Below are positions 1 through 11,081 of a stretch of 64,000 bases of DNA, in pieces. The DNA is from Cryptomeria japonica (lineage: Eukaryota; Streptophyta; Pinopsida; Cupressales; Cupressaceae): the NCBI RefSeq assembly GCF_030272615.1, contig NW_026729323.1, positions 1 through 64,000 of the forward strand, read 5' to 3'. Both the position numbers and the translations under genes were made by a program. Position 1 is the first letter of the stretch. The number at the start of each line of letters is the position of its first letter. The notes beneath the pieces are model-generated. The model was given only the letters and a program-made list of their open reading frames with translations, ran no database searches and was not told where the DNA came from.

Positions 1-981
1 TGAAGATATTCTTTGAACTCATGCAAGCGCGGTTGAGGCCTATAGACCAACAAAGTATCTAGTAAGATATAGTCATGCAAGCGTGATTAAGACTGCAAGG
101 CCCTACAAAGTGTTTGATATGAGATAAGTCAAATATATTCCGTCCCCCTAGATTTTCATCTCAAAAGGAGATTTAATTGTAGTGAGTTAGATTACTTGGA
201 TTTAGCCATACTCACTTGGGTCGTACCCTTCTCACTAGGCCCCCTGAAGGATTTAGGAAGGTAGGCCCTCTAAAGGATGTAAAATTCTTGAAGTAAATCA
301 AAGCATAAAACAATGGGTTTGTCTTTTTGATCACTCAATTAAGGGGAGAGAATATGCCTACCACTTTCGAGACATGGAATTTAAGCGTTCTTTTTAGACT
401 TTCAAAGAAATGATTTTTTATTCTCTATTCAACAAAGCATGGTGTTGTTTTTAATATTTCATAGCAATTGATTTTTTAACTAGGAAAATGGAAATCATGG
501 GCAATGAAGTAAAAACATGTTGTTTGAAAGTAAATTGCTTTGCAAGAATGGAAAAATTGATTGTGATTTTTAACTTTGCAAGAAAATGAAAGATTGTTGT
601 TGTTTTTTAGAGCCCAAAATTTGAGGTGTAAATCCTAACTTTGCAAGAAAATAATTTTTTGATTTGTTCTTTTTACCTTGCAAATATGATTCTTTTTAGA
701 GCCCAAAAACAAGTGAGGTAATTTTTAGAAATTGAAAAATGAAGTTCTTTTTACCCAAAAAGAAAAATAGGAGTTCTTTTTAACGAACCTTAAAAAAAGC
801 TAGAAAAGAAATCACTAAATCCTAACTTAATTCCTCCAAATTTGCAAGAAACTTGTTAGAAATCTGCAAAGAAAGAAGTTAGTGAAAATTCAAAACCTCA
901 AGTGGGCTTCCACAAGCCTAATTTTTAAAACTCGGTTACAATTTTTTGTCTTTGTTTTATTTGCACAAAACAAAAGATCAT
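1..981. other. Unassigned AT-rich DNA
   Basis: No gene or known element is recognised. Two diverged copies of a roughly 54-bp unit start near 19 and 73 (both contain TCATGCAAGCG). From about 530 to 860 the phrase TTTGCAAGAA recurs several times in an A/T-rich context. The stretch may be the decayed end of a transposable element, but nothing in it proves that. Confidence 0.5.
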
Positions 982-1264
982 ATGTGCTAAAAGAACAATT
1001 GTATGCGCAAAAGATCAATCAAATGTGCTACAAGAAAAGTTAAATGTGCAATAAAAGATATTATATGCACTACAAGAAGAGTTAAATGTGCTAGAATCTC
1101 TGTAAAATGCGCGAAAAGAAGAATTAAATGTGCTAGAAGATTTATCCAATGCGTGAAAAATAACCGTCTAATGCATAAAAATATTTGTCAAATGCGGGAT
1201 AACAGAGGTTTTATGTGCTGGAAGATCTATCAAATGCACAAAAAATAGAGGTTGTATGCGCCAA
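982..1264 (+). repeat. 21-bp minisatellite, about 13 copies
   Basis: Units begin with ATG followed by TGC, CGC or a near variant, at 982, 1003, 1023, 1044, 1065 and so on, mostly 21 bases apart with occasional 20- or 22-base units. Because 21 is a multiple of three, long stretches read as a seven-residue peptide repeat rich in Cys, Ala, Arg and Lys (consensus near CARRxVK). Units are diverged from one another, so the array is old. The open reading frames over it are probably a by-product of the period. Confidence 0.8.
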
Positions 1265-1923
1265 TTTACGTTTGAAAACTATAGCCATGAATCTTGCAGA
1301 AAAAAAACTAGAAATGTTGCAATTTCAGGGGTCAAGCCCCATGGTGGGCATGAAAAATGTATGTCGGAAATATGGTCTTCAACCTGCAAGAGGGAAAAAC
1401 ATCTAAAACACGCACATGGAACATAGCATTAGAGGTTAGAAATAAACCAAACAAGTTAGTAAATCTAAACTCTATAAAATCATTCCATGCTCCTCTATCT
1501 TTAAAGATCCTCAAGATTCAAGGTGGCCCTCACTTGGAACAACACTTGATCTCTTGGATGACAACCTAGAAAACATGATTTAAATGATTTTAGGATGAAA
1601 ATGGATGCAACTAAGATCCTAATGAATGATTTTGGTATGAAAATAGATTATGATATGGTGCAAGATATTGATATGAATCTTAATTAGCATGAAAATGATA
1701 TGAAGATGATATTAAGATAGTATGGAATGAAGCTAACATGATATTACTAACATAACATGAAAAACATGATAAATCTAGTCTATGATTCTATTAAAATGAT
1801 GTAATTGATATTATCAAAGAGTGGCTAAAATGCTTGATGAAATGAGACTATAAATTAGATGCATGAAGACCTGGATGATATTGAAGAAGGAATGGACTCT
1901 ATTTATAGGGAAAATAGAGAATG
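1265..1923. other. Unassigned DNA
   Basis: Rich in GATATGA/AATGAT-like phrases. No open frame with recognisable similarity. May belong to the same unknown repeat as the flanking minisatellite and hairpin cluster. Confidence 0.4.
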
Positions 1924-2018
1924 GTTGAGATTGAGAAATCTCAACAAGGTCTAGGATTGAAAGTTATCAATCCATGTGAGGGATTCAATCCAATCCCAAG
2001 TTGAAAAATGTCAACTTG
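1924..2018. repeat. Four adjacent short perfect hairpins
   Basis: Four consecutive perfect stem-loops: 1924-1945 (9-bp arms GTTGAGATT, loop of 4), 1954-1973 (7-bp arms GGATTGA, loop of 6), 1980-1997 (6-bp arms GGGATT, loop of 6) and 1997-2018 (8-bp arms CAAGTTGA, loop of 6). Arms are perfectly complementary while the flanks are not. Function unknown. Confidence 0.75.
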
Positions 2019-2145
2019 AAAGGGCTTGAGAGGAGATGTAAGAGGTATTAAATTCTCGAGGAGACATGGTGGTTACCTTAGGAGCTAAGGTTGAGGTTGA
2101 GTTAGTGGATAACCAATGGATAAAGCTTTTACAAAAGGGGGAGAT

Positions 2146-3244
2146 TGTTGGCTTGATGATGATTGTAATGGATGACTTCATGTGTTGTCCTTGATGGCAC
2201 ATGTATACACACACATATGTTTACATTATCTTAGTCATCTTAGTTAAGACAAACCGATATTACTCCTAAGTCTTTGTATTTCAAAACTGGTATTATATGT
2301 ATAGTAAATTCCAAAGGGTTTTGAGGGCATCTAACCCATATATGTAGATAACTGTTATATGCAAGAATGACATGACACCAGCTTGGAGATTTAGCAGAGA
2401 CCATCAAAGAAGCAAATGGAGGACAATTAGTTTATGTGTTGAATGTGGTTAACTCTTAACTGGTATGAGTGTTCCAAGTGGTTTCACTGATTGTATGATA
2501 AGTTATCATTGGTCATGATGAGTTATCCCTAACTGATATATTTGGTGGCAATCTCTGATGAGTTATGTTAGATTGTCCAAATACACTGCAACTAGGAAAT
2601 TGTGATATGATTCCCGGGCCGACATGAAATCTAATGTCTATATAATGACATTATGATGAACTATTTTTATGTTGTGAGATAGAAGTGTTGATTTGTTGAA
2701 GGCTTTATAGAGTATGTTGGTGATGCATTTTTTATTGAGAAGAAGAGGATCTATTCAAGCAAGTTATGCTACTTCTAGATCACATCACCTATTGTTTTCT
2801 AATCGCTATAAGTGTCAAATCTCCTAATGGGGTAAGCTCTAATAAGGTGATCCATTAGTTTTGATTTAAAATCCTCTACTAAGGTTACTCCTTACATGGT
2901 ACTACCTTTAACAAGGTATAGCTCCTAATAGAGGTTTGGGATCTTTAACAGGATTTTCTCCTAGAAGAGTACTTTTGTAGACCTTAACCGGTCAGTTACC
3001 TCTTACTATAGATAATTAACTTGTGAGTCCCATCTCATCGTTGTTTTTCTCAGTTGGGTTTTCCACGTATAGACACTTGTGTTATGGTGGATGCTTTACT
3101 TATTGTGGATGCTTTAATATAATTTTGGATTGCATGCATAGTATTAAGTAAAATGGTTAAGTATCTTTACCAGTCTATGTTTCAAGCAATATTATTTTTG
3201 TTGTTACCAATTCACCCTTCCCCTCTCAGTTCTTTATAAGTCTA
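2146..3244 (+). repeat. Left LTR of element A
   Basis: Begins TGTTGGCTTGATG and ends near TTTATAAGTCTA. It matches 7060-8433 plus 18154-18426 over its length, with many substitutions, indicating an old element. The usual terminal CA is not seen at the right end, either because it mutated or because the boundary is off by a few bases. Confidence 0.85.
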
Positions 3245-3249
3245 TAAAC

Positions 3250-3263
3250 TAGTATGAGAGCCA
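3250..3263 (+). other. Primer binding site of element A
   Basis: TAGTATGAGAGCCA lies six bases after the left LTR and differs at two positions from TGGTATCAGAGCCA, the complement of the initiator-Met tRNA 3' end used by many plant LTR retrotransposons. Confidence 0.65.
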
Positions 3264-3309
3264 AAATTCCTTAAGGCTTAATCACTTGGAAGAAAACCCT
3301 AAAGTCACC

Positions 3310-4605
3310 ATGGGGGATATGAGTTACTTAGAGATGGCTAGAGTACTTGAAGCTACCAAGGAAGAGCTTGAAACCCTAAGAGTCAGATTCAAAGCTTCAC
3401 CAGTCAAAAGGAGAGAGTTGATTGAGCAACTATTGGAGATATGTGATAATATTTATTCAGATGAAGCTAACATTGATGCATTGGCTGAAGAAGTTAAAAA
3501 AATAAATGGTGAAAAGCTAAATCTAAGAAGAGAGTTAGAAGCCCTAACCATCCACATGAGCCAAGATCTTGAAGCAAGAAGGGAAAGTGAAGACCTCATG
3601 AAAGAGAGAGATCATGAGATTGTTAAGATCAAGCAAGAGAATGCAAGTTTGCATGAGCATTGGCATGAAGGAAAAGATGAGAAGGAGGCTTTGTAGCTAC
3701 ATCTTGAAATGGCAACATCTCTAAGAGAGACTCTAATAAAACACAATGAAGATCTTACCAGAGAGCTCACTATGGCTAATGGAAAGCTAGAAAAGTTCAA
3801 TAAGAGTTCTTCTATGTTGGATGAGTAGATCCAATCTCAGAGAATGAAAGGTGACACATCTGGATTAGGTTTTGATAAATCTGAGAAAGAAGAACCTTTC
3901 GATATAAAGAGCAACATTCACAAAGATAAAATTGCTCCTAAGGCTAACAAGCTTATCGATAAGAAAGCATTTAAACATATTTTCTTTATTTGTCACAAAC
4001 CTGGACATACTGCAAAAGTGTGTAGAAGAAGACCTAATGAGAATATAGGATATAATGCAAATGCTAGGTATGTATCTAGGAGATTTGAAGGTAATTGTTT
4101 TACATGCAACATCTATTTACATAGATCAGTTGAATGCAGTTATGGAGAAAACAATCTGGTACCTTACATGAATCCAAGACCTAATGGTGACTGGAGGAGA
4201 ACCTATGACCACCAGGGAAACATGAACTGGCATAAACCCTTTGTCAACTGATTTAGTCGATTTGAAATAGAAAAGGTAACTAATGTTGTTTACACCATTT
4301 GTAACAATTATGGTCATGTGGTTGTGAACTGTAGAAGTAGAACTTGAAGAGGTAATGCAGGACCTTGGACATCATCTGGAATGGCTTACTATCATTGTCA
4401 CAAACTAGGACACATGGAAAAGTTGTGTAGAACCAAGAAGAAAATTTTTTTTAACCACTCTGAAGATCAGAAAGGTAAGAAGGAGGTCAATATTGAGGAA
4501 ACTAGAGAGGAGATGAACAAAATCTAGAAAAAGAAAAGTGAGGACAAGCTTGCAGAAGAATATATCCCTTCATATAGTGTGGAGAATCTTCCACTAGAGA
4601 GCTAA
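3310..4605 (+). pseudogene. Gag-like ORF of element A with multiple zinc knuckles
   Basis: One frame runs about 432 codons from ATG 3310. The N-terminal part (about residues 10-175) is a charged Glu/Lys/Leu-rich stretch likely to form coiled coil. Four zinc-knuckle motifs follow: near 3991-4025 (first Cys replaced), 4099-4140 (complete CX2CX4HX4C), 4294-4335 and 4387-4430 (first Cys replaced by Tyr). Zinc knuckles of this type bind nucleic acid in retroelement Gag proteins. The frame is cut by in-frame stops at 3694, 3826 and 4525 (TAG) and at 4249 and 4345 (TGA), with no frameshift until the end. All are changes expected from C-to-T or G-to-A mutation of Gln or Trp codons. A Gag-like structural role is inferred from the knuckles and from its place after the primer binding site. 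Confidence 0.75.
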
Positions 4606-4769
4606 GCCCTAACGAGAGCATAGCGGTAAATCTACTTTGGGACCCCTTGAAGAATGTGTGGTAAGAACGTTTTGCGTTTTGAGTTGCTCTATGAGAATTC
4701 TTGATATCTTTGTCTATCGGTTTTTCAAAAGATTGTCAACTGGTTTTATACCTGTCAGTGTTGGGAATA

Positions 4770-6812
4770 TTGTTAAGCGGTACATTAGGGTTTGTTACCC
4801 TATTGATTGAGCAAGCACCTTCAGTGCCAACTAGTACAAGAGTAACAAGAAGTGTACAAGTCAAGAAGGAACTGGCACCAAAAGTATATGCTAAAAAGAA
4901 AACTACAATGAAGAAAAGAGGTAGGCAACTAATTCTTCAAGTAGAATTTGATGATACTGATACTTAATAGGAGACAAAGAAAATGAAAGCAACTAGTAAG
5001 AAAGCTAAACTAGTAGAAGATACCTCACCACAGGGTATTCCTATTAATGCTTTATCTTACAAACCTATGACTAATTTTGAGAGAACTGTAAAAACATTAG
5101 AGAGGAATAGGTTTGATAATGTGAAAGAATGTTTTGATTCATTTGATGAAGATCAAAATGAAGAAATTGTTCAAAAGGTAATCAAGTACTTATGTCAATA
5201 TAATCGATTGCCTCAGGATTTAAAGATGATAGTTTTTATTATTTGTATTGTATTCTTGAAAATAAGTGGGAAGTGGTTGTTGAAAAAGATCAAGAAATAA
5301 TTGATAGTATTTTTCATTTAATATTTTCTTGAATTGTCTAGAGATGAATTATTAGCATTGCTTAATAATTTCAAAGGACGGTTTCATTTTAAGGAAAGAG
5401 GATTGATGTTAATGAATAGAAATGTGCAATATGTTGAAGTTGAAATTCATCAGATAGCTAGAAATATTCAAAGGATTCATGAGAAGATGAAGTCTCATAA
5501 AACTGATCAAACAGAGACTGGAGCACAACCAGTGTTAGATGAAGAAGAAATTATTGCACCAAATATTGTCTATCCTATTAAGCATAACGATGACACTACT
5601 TCTCTTTTGGTTATATTTGTAGATGATATTTAGGATACCACTGATTTATCTAGTAATATCATTTAACCTATTATAAAACCATAACAACCACTGGTCATTA
5701 CTGTTACATAGGAAAAAGCAGTTGAAGCACTGATAATTCAACCTAGTGTGGATATTCCAACTCCACCGACAAAAGAACACCAATTGGAAACTTAATTGCC
5801 ATTGGTTACAATGACTACTCAAGAGAAACAAATAAAGGAAAAACAAGAGAAAGAGGTTGAAGTGAAGGCATTTGAATAGAAAAGGGAGGAAGAGAAAGAG
5901 AAAATAGAGGAGAATATACCAAGTGAAAAGGAAAAAGCAATGGTTAAGAAGCACACCGACAATGAGGATGACTCAATAGGAATCAAAGGGCCTATATATG
6001 TAGATAATATGAGTGCATTTAAACTCATGGAGATTGCAACAGTAATGAAATCTAGTGCTCTTTACAAATCATTGAAAGAGCAGAGGAAGGAAGCAGAAAC
6101 AATTCACACTGTTGTTGAGGTTTTGTCCAGTCTACTACAAGAGACTGACATTGGAAACTTGTCAACTCCTATTGAAAAAGCTTGGCCAGTTGGTTGCTAA
6201 TGCTTCTAACCAACTGAAGTCCCTTGAAGAAGCTGCTCAAAATTTAGCTGAGAAGAATTACAAAAAGAAGAGAGGAGAGAAAATAATGAAAGATATTGAT
6301 ACAAGGAAGATTGCTTTATCCCTCAATAAAGATCTTTTGATGATTGTTATTGAAACAGGAGAAATGATACTAGACTAGACATCTAATGTTTCATTTTTAT
6401 ATACTTATTTGATTAAGAAGCGAGAAGAGACAGAATAGGAACTGGAAAGGATATGTACTACCTACATACCTTTACAAGATTCAGCTTTAGCATTTGGCAT
6501 ATTAGTTGATGATTTGGAAAATTAGTTAGATGTCTATGATTATGAATAGGCTAAGAATCTTTTATCCTTGAAAGAGTTAAAGAACTAGTTGAGACCCAAA
6601 GTGAACATCCTAAAACAAGCATACAAGGATGCAGAAGCACTTTTGGCTACTCCAAAGATGAGCATAGTAGATGCGATGGAAGAATTCTCTACATAGGTTT
6701 TGATAACCATGGGGATCGCTGAAACCTTATTGGAAACCTAGGAAAATGATTTTTCTTAGATGAAGATCACTTTTAGTGACATTTTCTTGAAAACAGCAGT
6801 GAACACTCCTTG
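4770..6812 (+). pseudogene. Second ORF of element A, unknown protein
   Basis: Successive frames (4770-5230, 5334-6200, 6112-6812) joined by about two frameshifts and interrupted by several stops look like the remains of one protein of about 650-680 residues. The early part is basic (Lys/Arg/Thr-rich). A segment near 5080-5330 has a mixed hydrophobic/acidic pattern suggesting a folded domain. The part near 5800-5940 is almost pure Glu/Lys and likely coiled coil, and the end (6200-6812) is Leu/Glu/Lys-rich helical. I see no protease DSG/DTG, no YxDD reverse transcriptase box and no integrase HHCC or DDE pattern. It fills the place where pol would be. I do not recognise the family. Confidence 0.55.
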
Positions 6813-7059
6813 ATAAAACTCTTACACTTTTGTATATATAAATTTTTTATTGAAATTTTTTTATAATATATATATATATATTTTACTTTTCAATTTGGCA
6901 ATTTTTTCAAATGGGGAATATAAATATGTATGTGTTGTGAAAATTTTGTATGTATTGTTAAGGGGAAATAGAAATATGTTTGTACAATTTTTGTAAGCAC
7001 ACTTAGTTGTAAAGTTGTAAAATTTTCTAAGTGTTGCAATCAATGCCAAAGGGGGAGAT
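6813..7059 (+). other. 3' untranslated part and polypurine tract of element A
   Basis: AT-rich with a short (TA)n run near 6868-6882. It ends in AAAGGGGGAGA (7048-7058), a polypurine tract right before the right LTR, the expected place for plus-strand priming. Confidence 0.7.
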
Positions 7060-7312
7060 TGTTGGCTTGATGGTGATTGTAATGGATGACTTCATGTGTT
7101 GTCATTGATCGCACATGTATACACACACATATGTTCACATTATCTTAGTCATCTTAGTTAAGACAAACCGGTATTACTCCTAAGTCTTTGTATTGGAAAA
7201 CCGATATTATATGTATCATAAAAGTCCAAACGGTTTTGAGGATGTCTAACTGGTATATGTAGACAACCGGTATATGTAGGAATGGCATGACACCAACTTG
7301 GAGATTCAGTGG

Positions 7313-7857
7313 AAAAATTTGTCAGCAGAGGATGCTACATGGGAAAATGAAGAGATTTTATTGCATCCAGCCTTACAGTTGATTGACGACAAGCAATTTT
7401 GGGGAGGACAGATTGCAATGTCCCCTTCCCAATGTTGTGCTTTTGGTGGTCCAATGGCCTATTCCGGAGACCCGTAGGCTATGTGGAATGGAGAATTTGA
7501 CGTTGAAGCGATAACTTACTATTTTTAGTGAGTTAGGGTTTGACTATTTGGATGATGTTGTCTTATTGAGTTTTCCAAGCTTTGTCTCTGGGTGTGAAGA
7601 TCATGCTTGTCGAAGGAGTAATTCATGACTTACTATTTTTATAAGTGGCAAAATGGAGCATTTCTATTTTTGGTAGTGGATAGGGTCCTGATCCTGCAGC
7701 AGTTTTGTGGTCTTCTTTACTCCGCTTCATCCTGGTTTTGTTGATGATCAGTATGGGAGTCATAAGTGATTTAATTAAATATTATTTCCTTGTTCTAAGG
7801 GTTAATATTTAAATATTTGTATTTATTGATTAAATGTATTGAGGATGACTTAGGGAC
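7313..7857 (+). mobile_element. 3' end fragment of a second Ty3 chromovirus
   Basis: The start translates as a chromodomain tail (KNLSAEDATWENEEILLHP), which marks the C-terminus of chromovirus integrase. After about 100 bases a purine-rich stretch (GGGGAGGACAG) precedes TGTCCCC, which could be the start of that element's LTR. Relative to the left LTR of element A, about 25 bases were replaced by this 545-base piece and no target duplication is seen. Non-homologous repair with filler DNA is therefore as likely as transposition. Confidence 0.6.
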
Positions 7858-8428
7858 AATTGGTTTATGTGTTGAATGGGGTTAACTCTTAATTGGTGTC
7901 GGTGTTCCAACCAGTTTTACTAATTGTGTGATGAGTTATCACCAGTCGTGATGAGTTATCCCCAACTGATAGATTTGGCAGCAATCTGTGATGAGTTATG
8001 TTAGATTGTCCAGATACATTTCACCAAGGAAATTGTGATATGATTCCTGAGCCAACATGAAATCTAATGTCTATATAATGAAATTATGATGAACAATTTT
8101 TATATTGCGAGATAGAAGTGTTGAGTTGTTGAAGGTATTACAAAGTATCTTGGTGATGCAGTTTTGAGTGAGTAGAAGAGGATCTATCCAAGAAAGTAGT
8201 CCTACTTCTAGATCACACCATGTGTTGTTTTCTAATCACTGCAATAGTCAAATCCCCTAACCGAGTAAGTTCTAATAAGCTTCGTTGTACAATTCCTCTA
8301 ACAAGGTGATCCATTAATTTGGATTTAAAATCCTCTACCAAGGTTACTCCTTACAGGGTACTACCTTTAACAGTGTATAGCTCCTAAGAGATCTTTGGGA
8401 TCTTTAACAGGATTTGCTCCTAGGAGAG

Positions 8429-8433
8429 CACTT
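8429..8433. repeat. Target-site duplication of element B (left)
   Basis: CACTT directly before the left LTR. The same five bases follow the right LTR at 18154-18158. The uninterrupted counterpart in the left LTR of element A reads TACTTTTGTAGACC near 2969, confirming the insertion point. Confidence 0.9.
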
Positions 8434-11051
8434 TGGTGCAGGAGCACCTGAGCACCTGAATGCTCAAATCCTAGCAGGTATAACATTTTATTGAAAATTA
8501 AGCATGTGTGATTATTTTATGCTTCTAGTAGGTTTAATAGGTTTGTTTTGTGGTGTAATAAGGCTTGGAACTCATTTGTGTTTTAGAGTTTCCAAGATTT
8601 TTGTTTTTTTGCTCGGCAGGCTAAAAATTGTCAATTTTGGGTCCAAATGAGCATTTTTGAATTTTTGATGTTGGAAAGACTTGAAAGGCATTGGAGAATA
8701 TTTATTTAGTTTTTCTAGATTATTTTGAGTCATTGGTTTGAGTGCCAAGTCACCGGAAGTCAAAATGCAATTTTTGAGCAACAAAAGTTGTCAAAAAGTT
8801 GTCAAAAGTTGTCAAAAAAAGTGGTTTTTGGTGGTTTTGGTTAGTTCCAGCCTGTACCTATCCATACAAGGGATTCAACAAGTTGGAACATGTATATAAA
8901 CCATGTTCCAATAATTGTATGGGTTGTTCATTTTGGAAAATTAAGAAAAATACTTATTTTGCTCTCATTTTTGTGAGTTTTTAACTAGTTTTCTGCACTT
9001 TTGAGAGTACAGTCCGTACCATGGCTCCATGAGTCCTTAATACTCTTGTTTTTAATTGGTTTTATCTCTCTTGATGTTTGAGTAGTGATCTCTGATCTTT
9101 TCTTGGGGTTTGGAACAAGTTTTGTTTGGAGTGCTCTTGTGAAAGGCATTGTTTTGTGGTTCCAAAGGAAGATCATTCATGGTCCAATTAATTTCTTCAA
9201 AGTCTCTTCATCCATGGCTTTGAGGGAAATTTTTGGATCTGTACATACTGTACCATACATCCATTTTCCTTTTCCAGCAATGCACAAGTATTTGTAAGCC
9301 CATGTCAAGTGTGTGAAGTGATCAACTTGGTTTGGGTATTCTTAAATTTGTGTGAATGGTACTTTGCTGTTCATAGCACTGTACTTTGAAATTTTGAAGT
9401 AGACTTAAGTTGGAAAGATTTATTATTTCACTTTACCATCCTTGTCTCTCTCATGACTTGGTTGGATGCAAGAAGAAAAGGTGTAAATAGACTGAAAGAC
9501 AGTGTGTCATTGTTTCGCTGTTAAAACCTCAGTGCCAACCTCCCTCAAGGACAGCATGCAATGATGGATTCCTCTTTTTTTTTGTGTATCATGGAATGTA
9601 TTTAATAGTGTTTTAAATGTTAAGAAGATAAAATACACCATTGGATTGTAAAGGACCTAAATAAGGATCCTAGAGAAATGTATTTTCTATCACAGTCTTA
9701 TATGGCTGTCATGTTTTGTGTCATCTTTTGAGTGTTCAAACTCATAAGATCCTTGAAGAAGATACATGTATTACTTTACCTTGTTATTAAAACCTTCTTG
9801 TAGACCAAGGATAAAGTAAATAAGCAAACAAAACAAAGAAAGGAAGTTGCTGTCAAAAATGCACCTTATTGCTGTCAAAAATGCAGTGTTGACTATGTAT
9901 GAACAGCAGTTATAAAATCCTTTCTTATTTGTTGTGCATGGTGTTCCAACTGATATAAAACAATTTTTGCATCCCTAATTGACATACTTTCATTGTATTT
10001 GGTTTATCAATGATCAAAGTGTATGCAAAATCTTAAAAACGTTGCTGTCCCAATCATCGAGACTATTATTTCTGTGTAAGGGCAGCAGTATGACACTTGT
10101 TTGATATAATGAAAATATTAGAAGATAAGTTTTGAATATTTGGAGGTGTTTGGCATATGTTAAAGCAAGGATTGAAGCATTTAAGTTGGCCTAGTATCAT
10201 GAAGAAAACTTGTAAATTGCAAACCCTCACTAAAACTTTCAAAAACCCTTGAAAAGTGCCTATTTTGTGGGACAGCACTAAAACAGTCCGTACAGTACTT
10301 GCCATAGAAAAAATCCTTGATATTTCAACATCAAATGACCACATCTCCAAGGGTTTGTCATGAAGTTTAGCAGGCTGATTAGGGTGAACAATTTTCATTA
10401 AAAAATAGGGCTAATTCTAGTAGCCTTTTTGGAGCAAATTTGACCAATTCATGAAATCGGTAAGGAAGGGGAAGCAATTGGTTGTTTCAAATCATCAAAA
10501 TTGATGAGTAGAGACCTGAGATACCCTACTAAAATATCCAAAGCATTGTATTGGGCCATTTGATCAAATGGACCTTTTGCACCTAGAAAGTTGCTTTGAG
10601 TAACCCTACATTCTTTGCATCCAATTGAGAAATTTCCATTCTTGAGAAGTGAAGGATAGTCATCATACCTTCAGACCTATCCAGATGCTCAATAAATAGA
10701 TTAATATGATTGAAATCCTTAAAGGAGAAAATAAGATTAGGTAAACCATGGTTCTCCAATAGTTTCCCATTCCGGGAAGAGAGGAGATTCAGCCAGTTGG
10801 ACAACCAAACTTGTTCATTTTTGGTGACACTCAAGAGGACCTCATTTTAGACTTGAATGCCTTAGCATGTAAGGTAAGGAGGAGTGATGTCCAATACAAT
10901 AGGGTGCAAGTAGTGTTGAATAGAGAGGAGGAGATAGGAGAAAGGTTTAGAAGAATCCCATTTGTACCTAGGGATTGATTTGGGAAGAACATTGAGAACA
11001 AAAGCCCACCAACCTCAAAGAAGACTAACCTTCTATCATTCCTCCTCATCA
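8434..11051 (+). repeat. Left LTR of element B
   Basis: Starts TGGTGCAGGAGCACC and ends CTCCTCATCA, giving the usual TG...CA ends. At 2618 bp it is about 200 bases longer than the right LTR. The right LTR lacks most of 8712-8889 and about 30 bases near 9525. The short ORF described in the right LTR is also present here (10769-10977), but its fifth codon is TAG. Confidence 0.93.
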
Positions 11052-11054
11052 TAG

Positions 11055-11068
11055 TGGTATCAAAGCCA
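11055..11068 (+). other. Primer binding site of element B
   Basis: TGGTATCAAAGCCA, three bases after the left LTR, one mismatch from the initiator-Met tRNA complement TGGTATCAGAGCCA. Confidence 0.9.
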
Positions 11069-11081
11069 ATTCAGATTTGGG

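Larger units (their letters stand above)
7060..8433 (+). repeat. Right LTR of element A, first part
   Basis: Matches the left LTR from TGTTGGCTTGATG onward. It is interrupted at 7313-7857 by a foreign segment and again at 8434 by element B. The remaining 273 bases of this LTR resume at 18154. Confidence 0.85.

Noticed and set aside
982-1264. CRISPR-like array
   Set aside because: Units are contiguous without spacers, are diverged, and the genome is a plant nucleus.
2011-2214. Minus-strand ORF over the left edge of element A
   Set aside because: Spans the LTR boundary and is not repeated at the right LTR; no motif.
10066-10398. Minus-strand ORF of 110 codons repeated at 17168-17500
   Set aside because: It lies in both LTRs of element B and is repeated only because the LTRs are. 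It is antisense to the transcript and has no family match.
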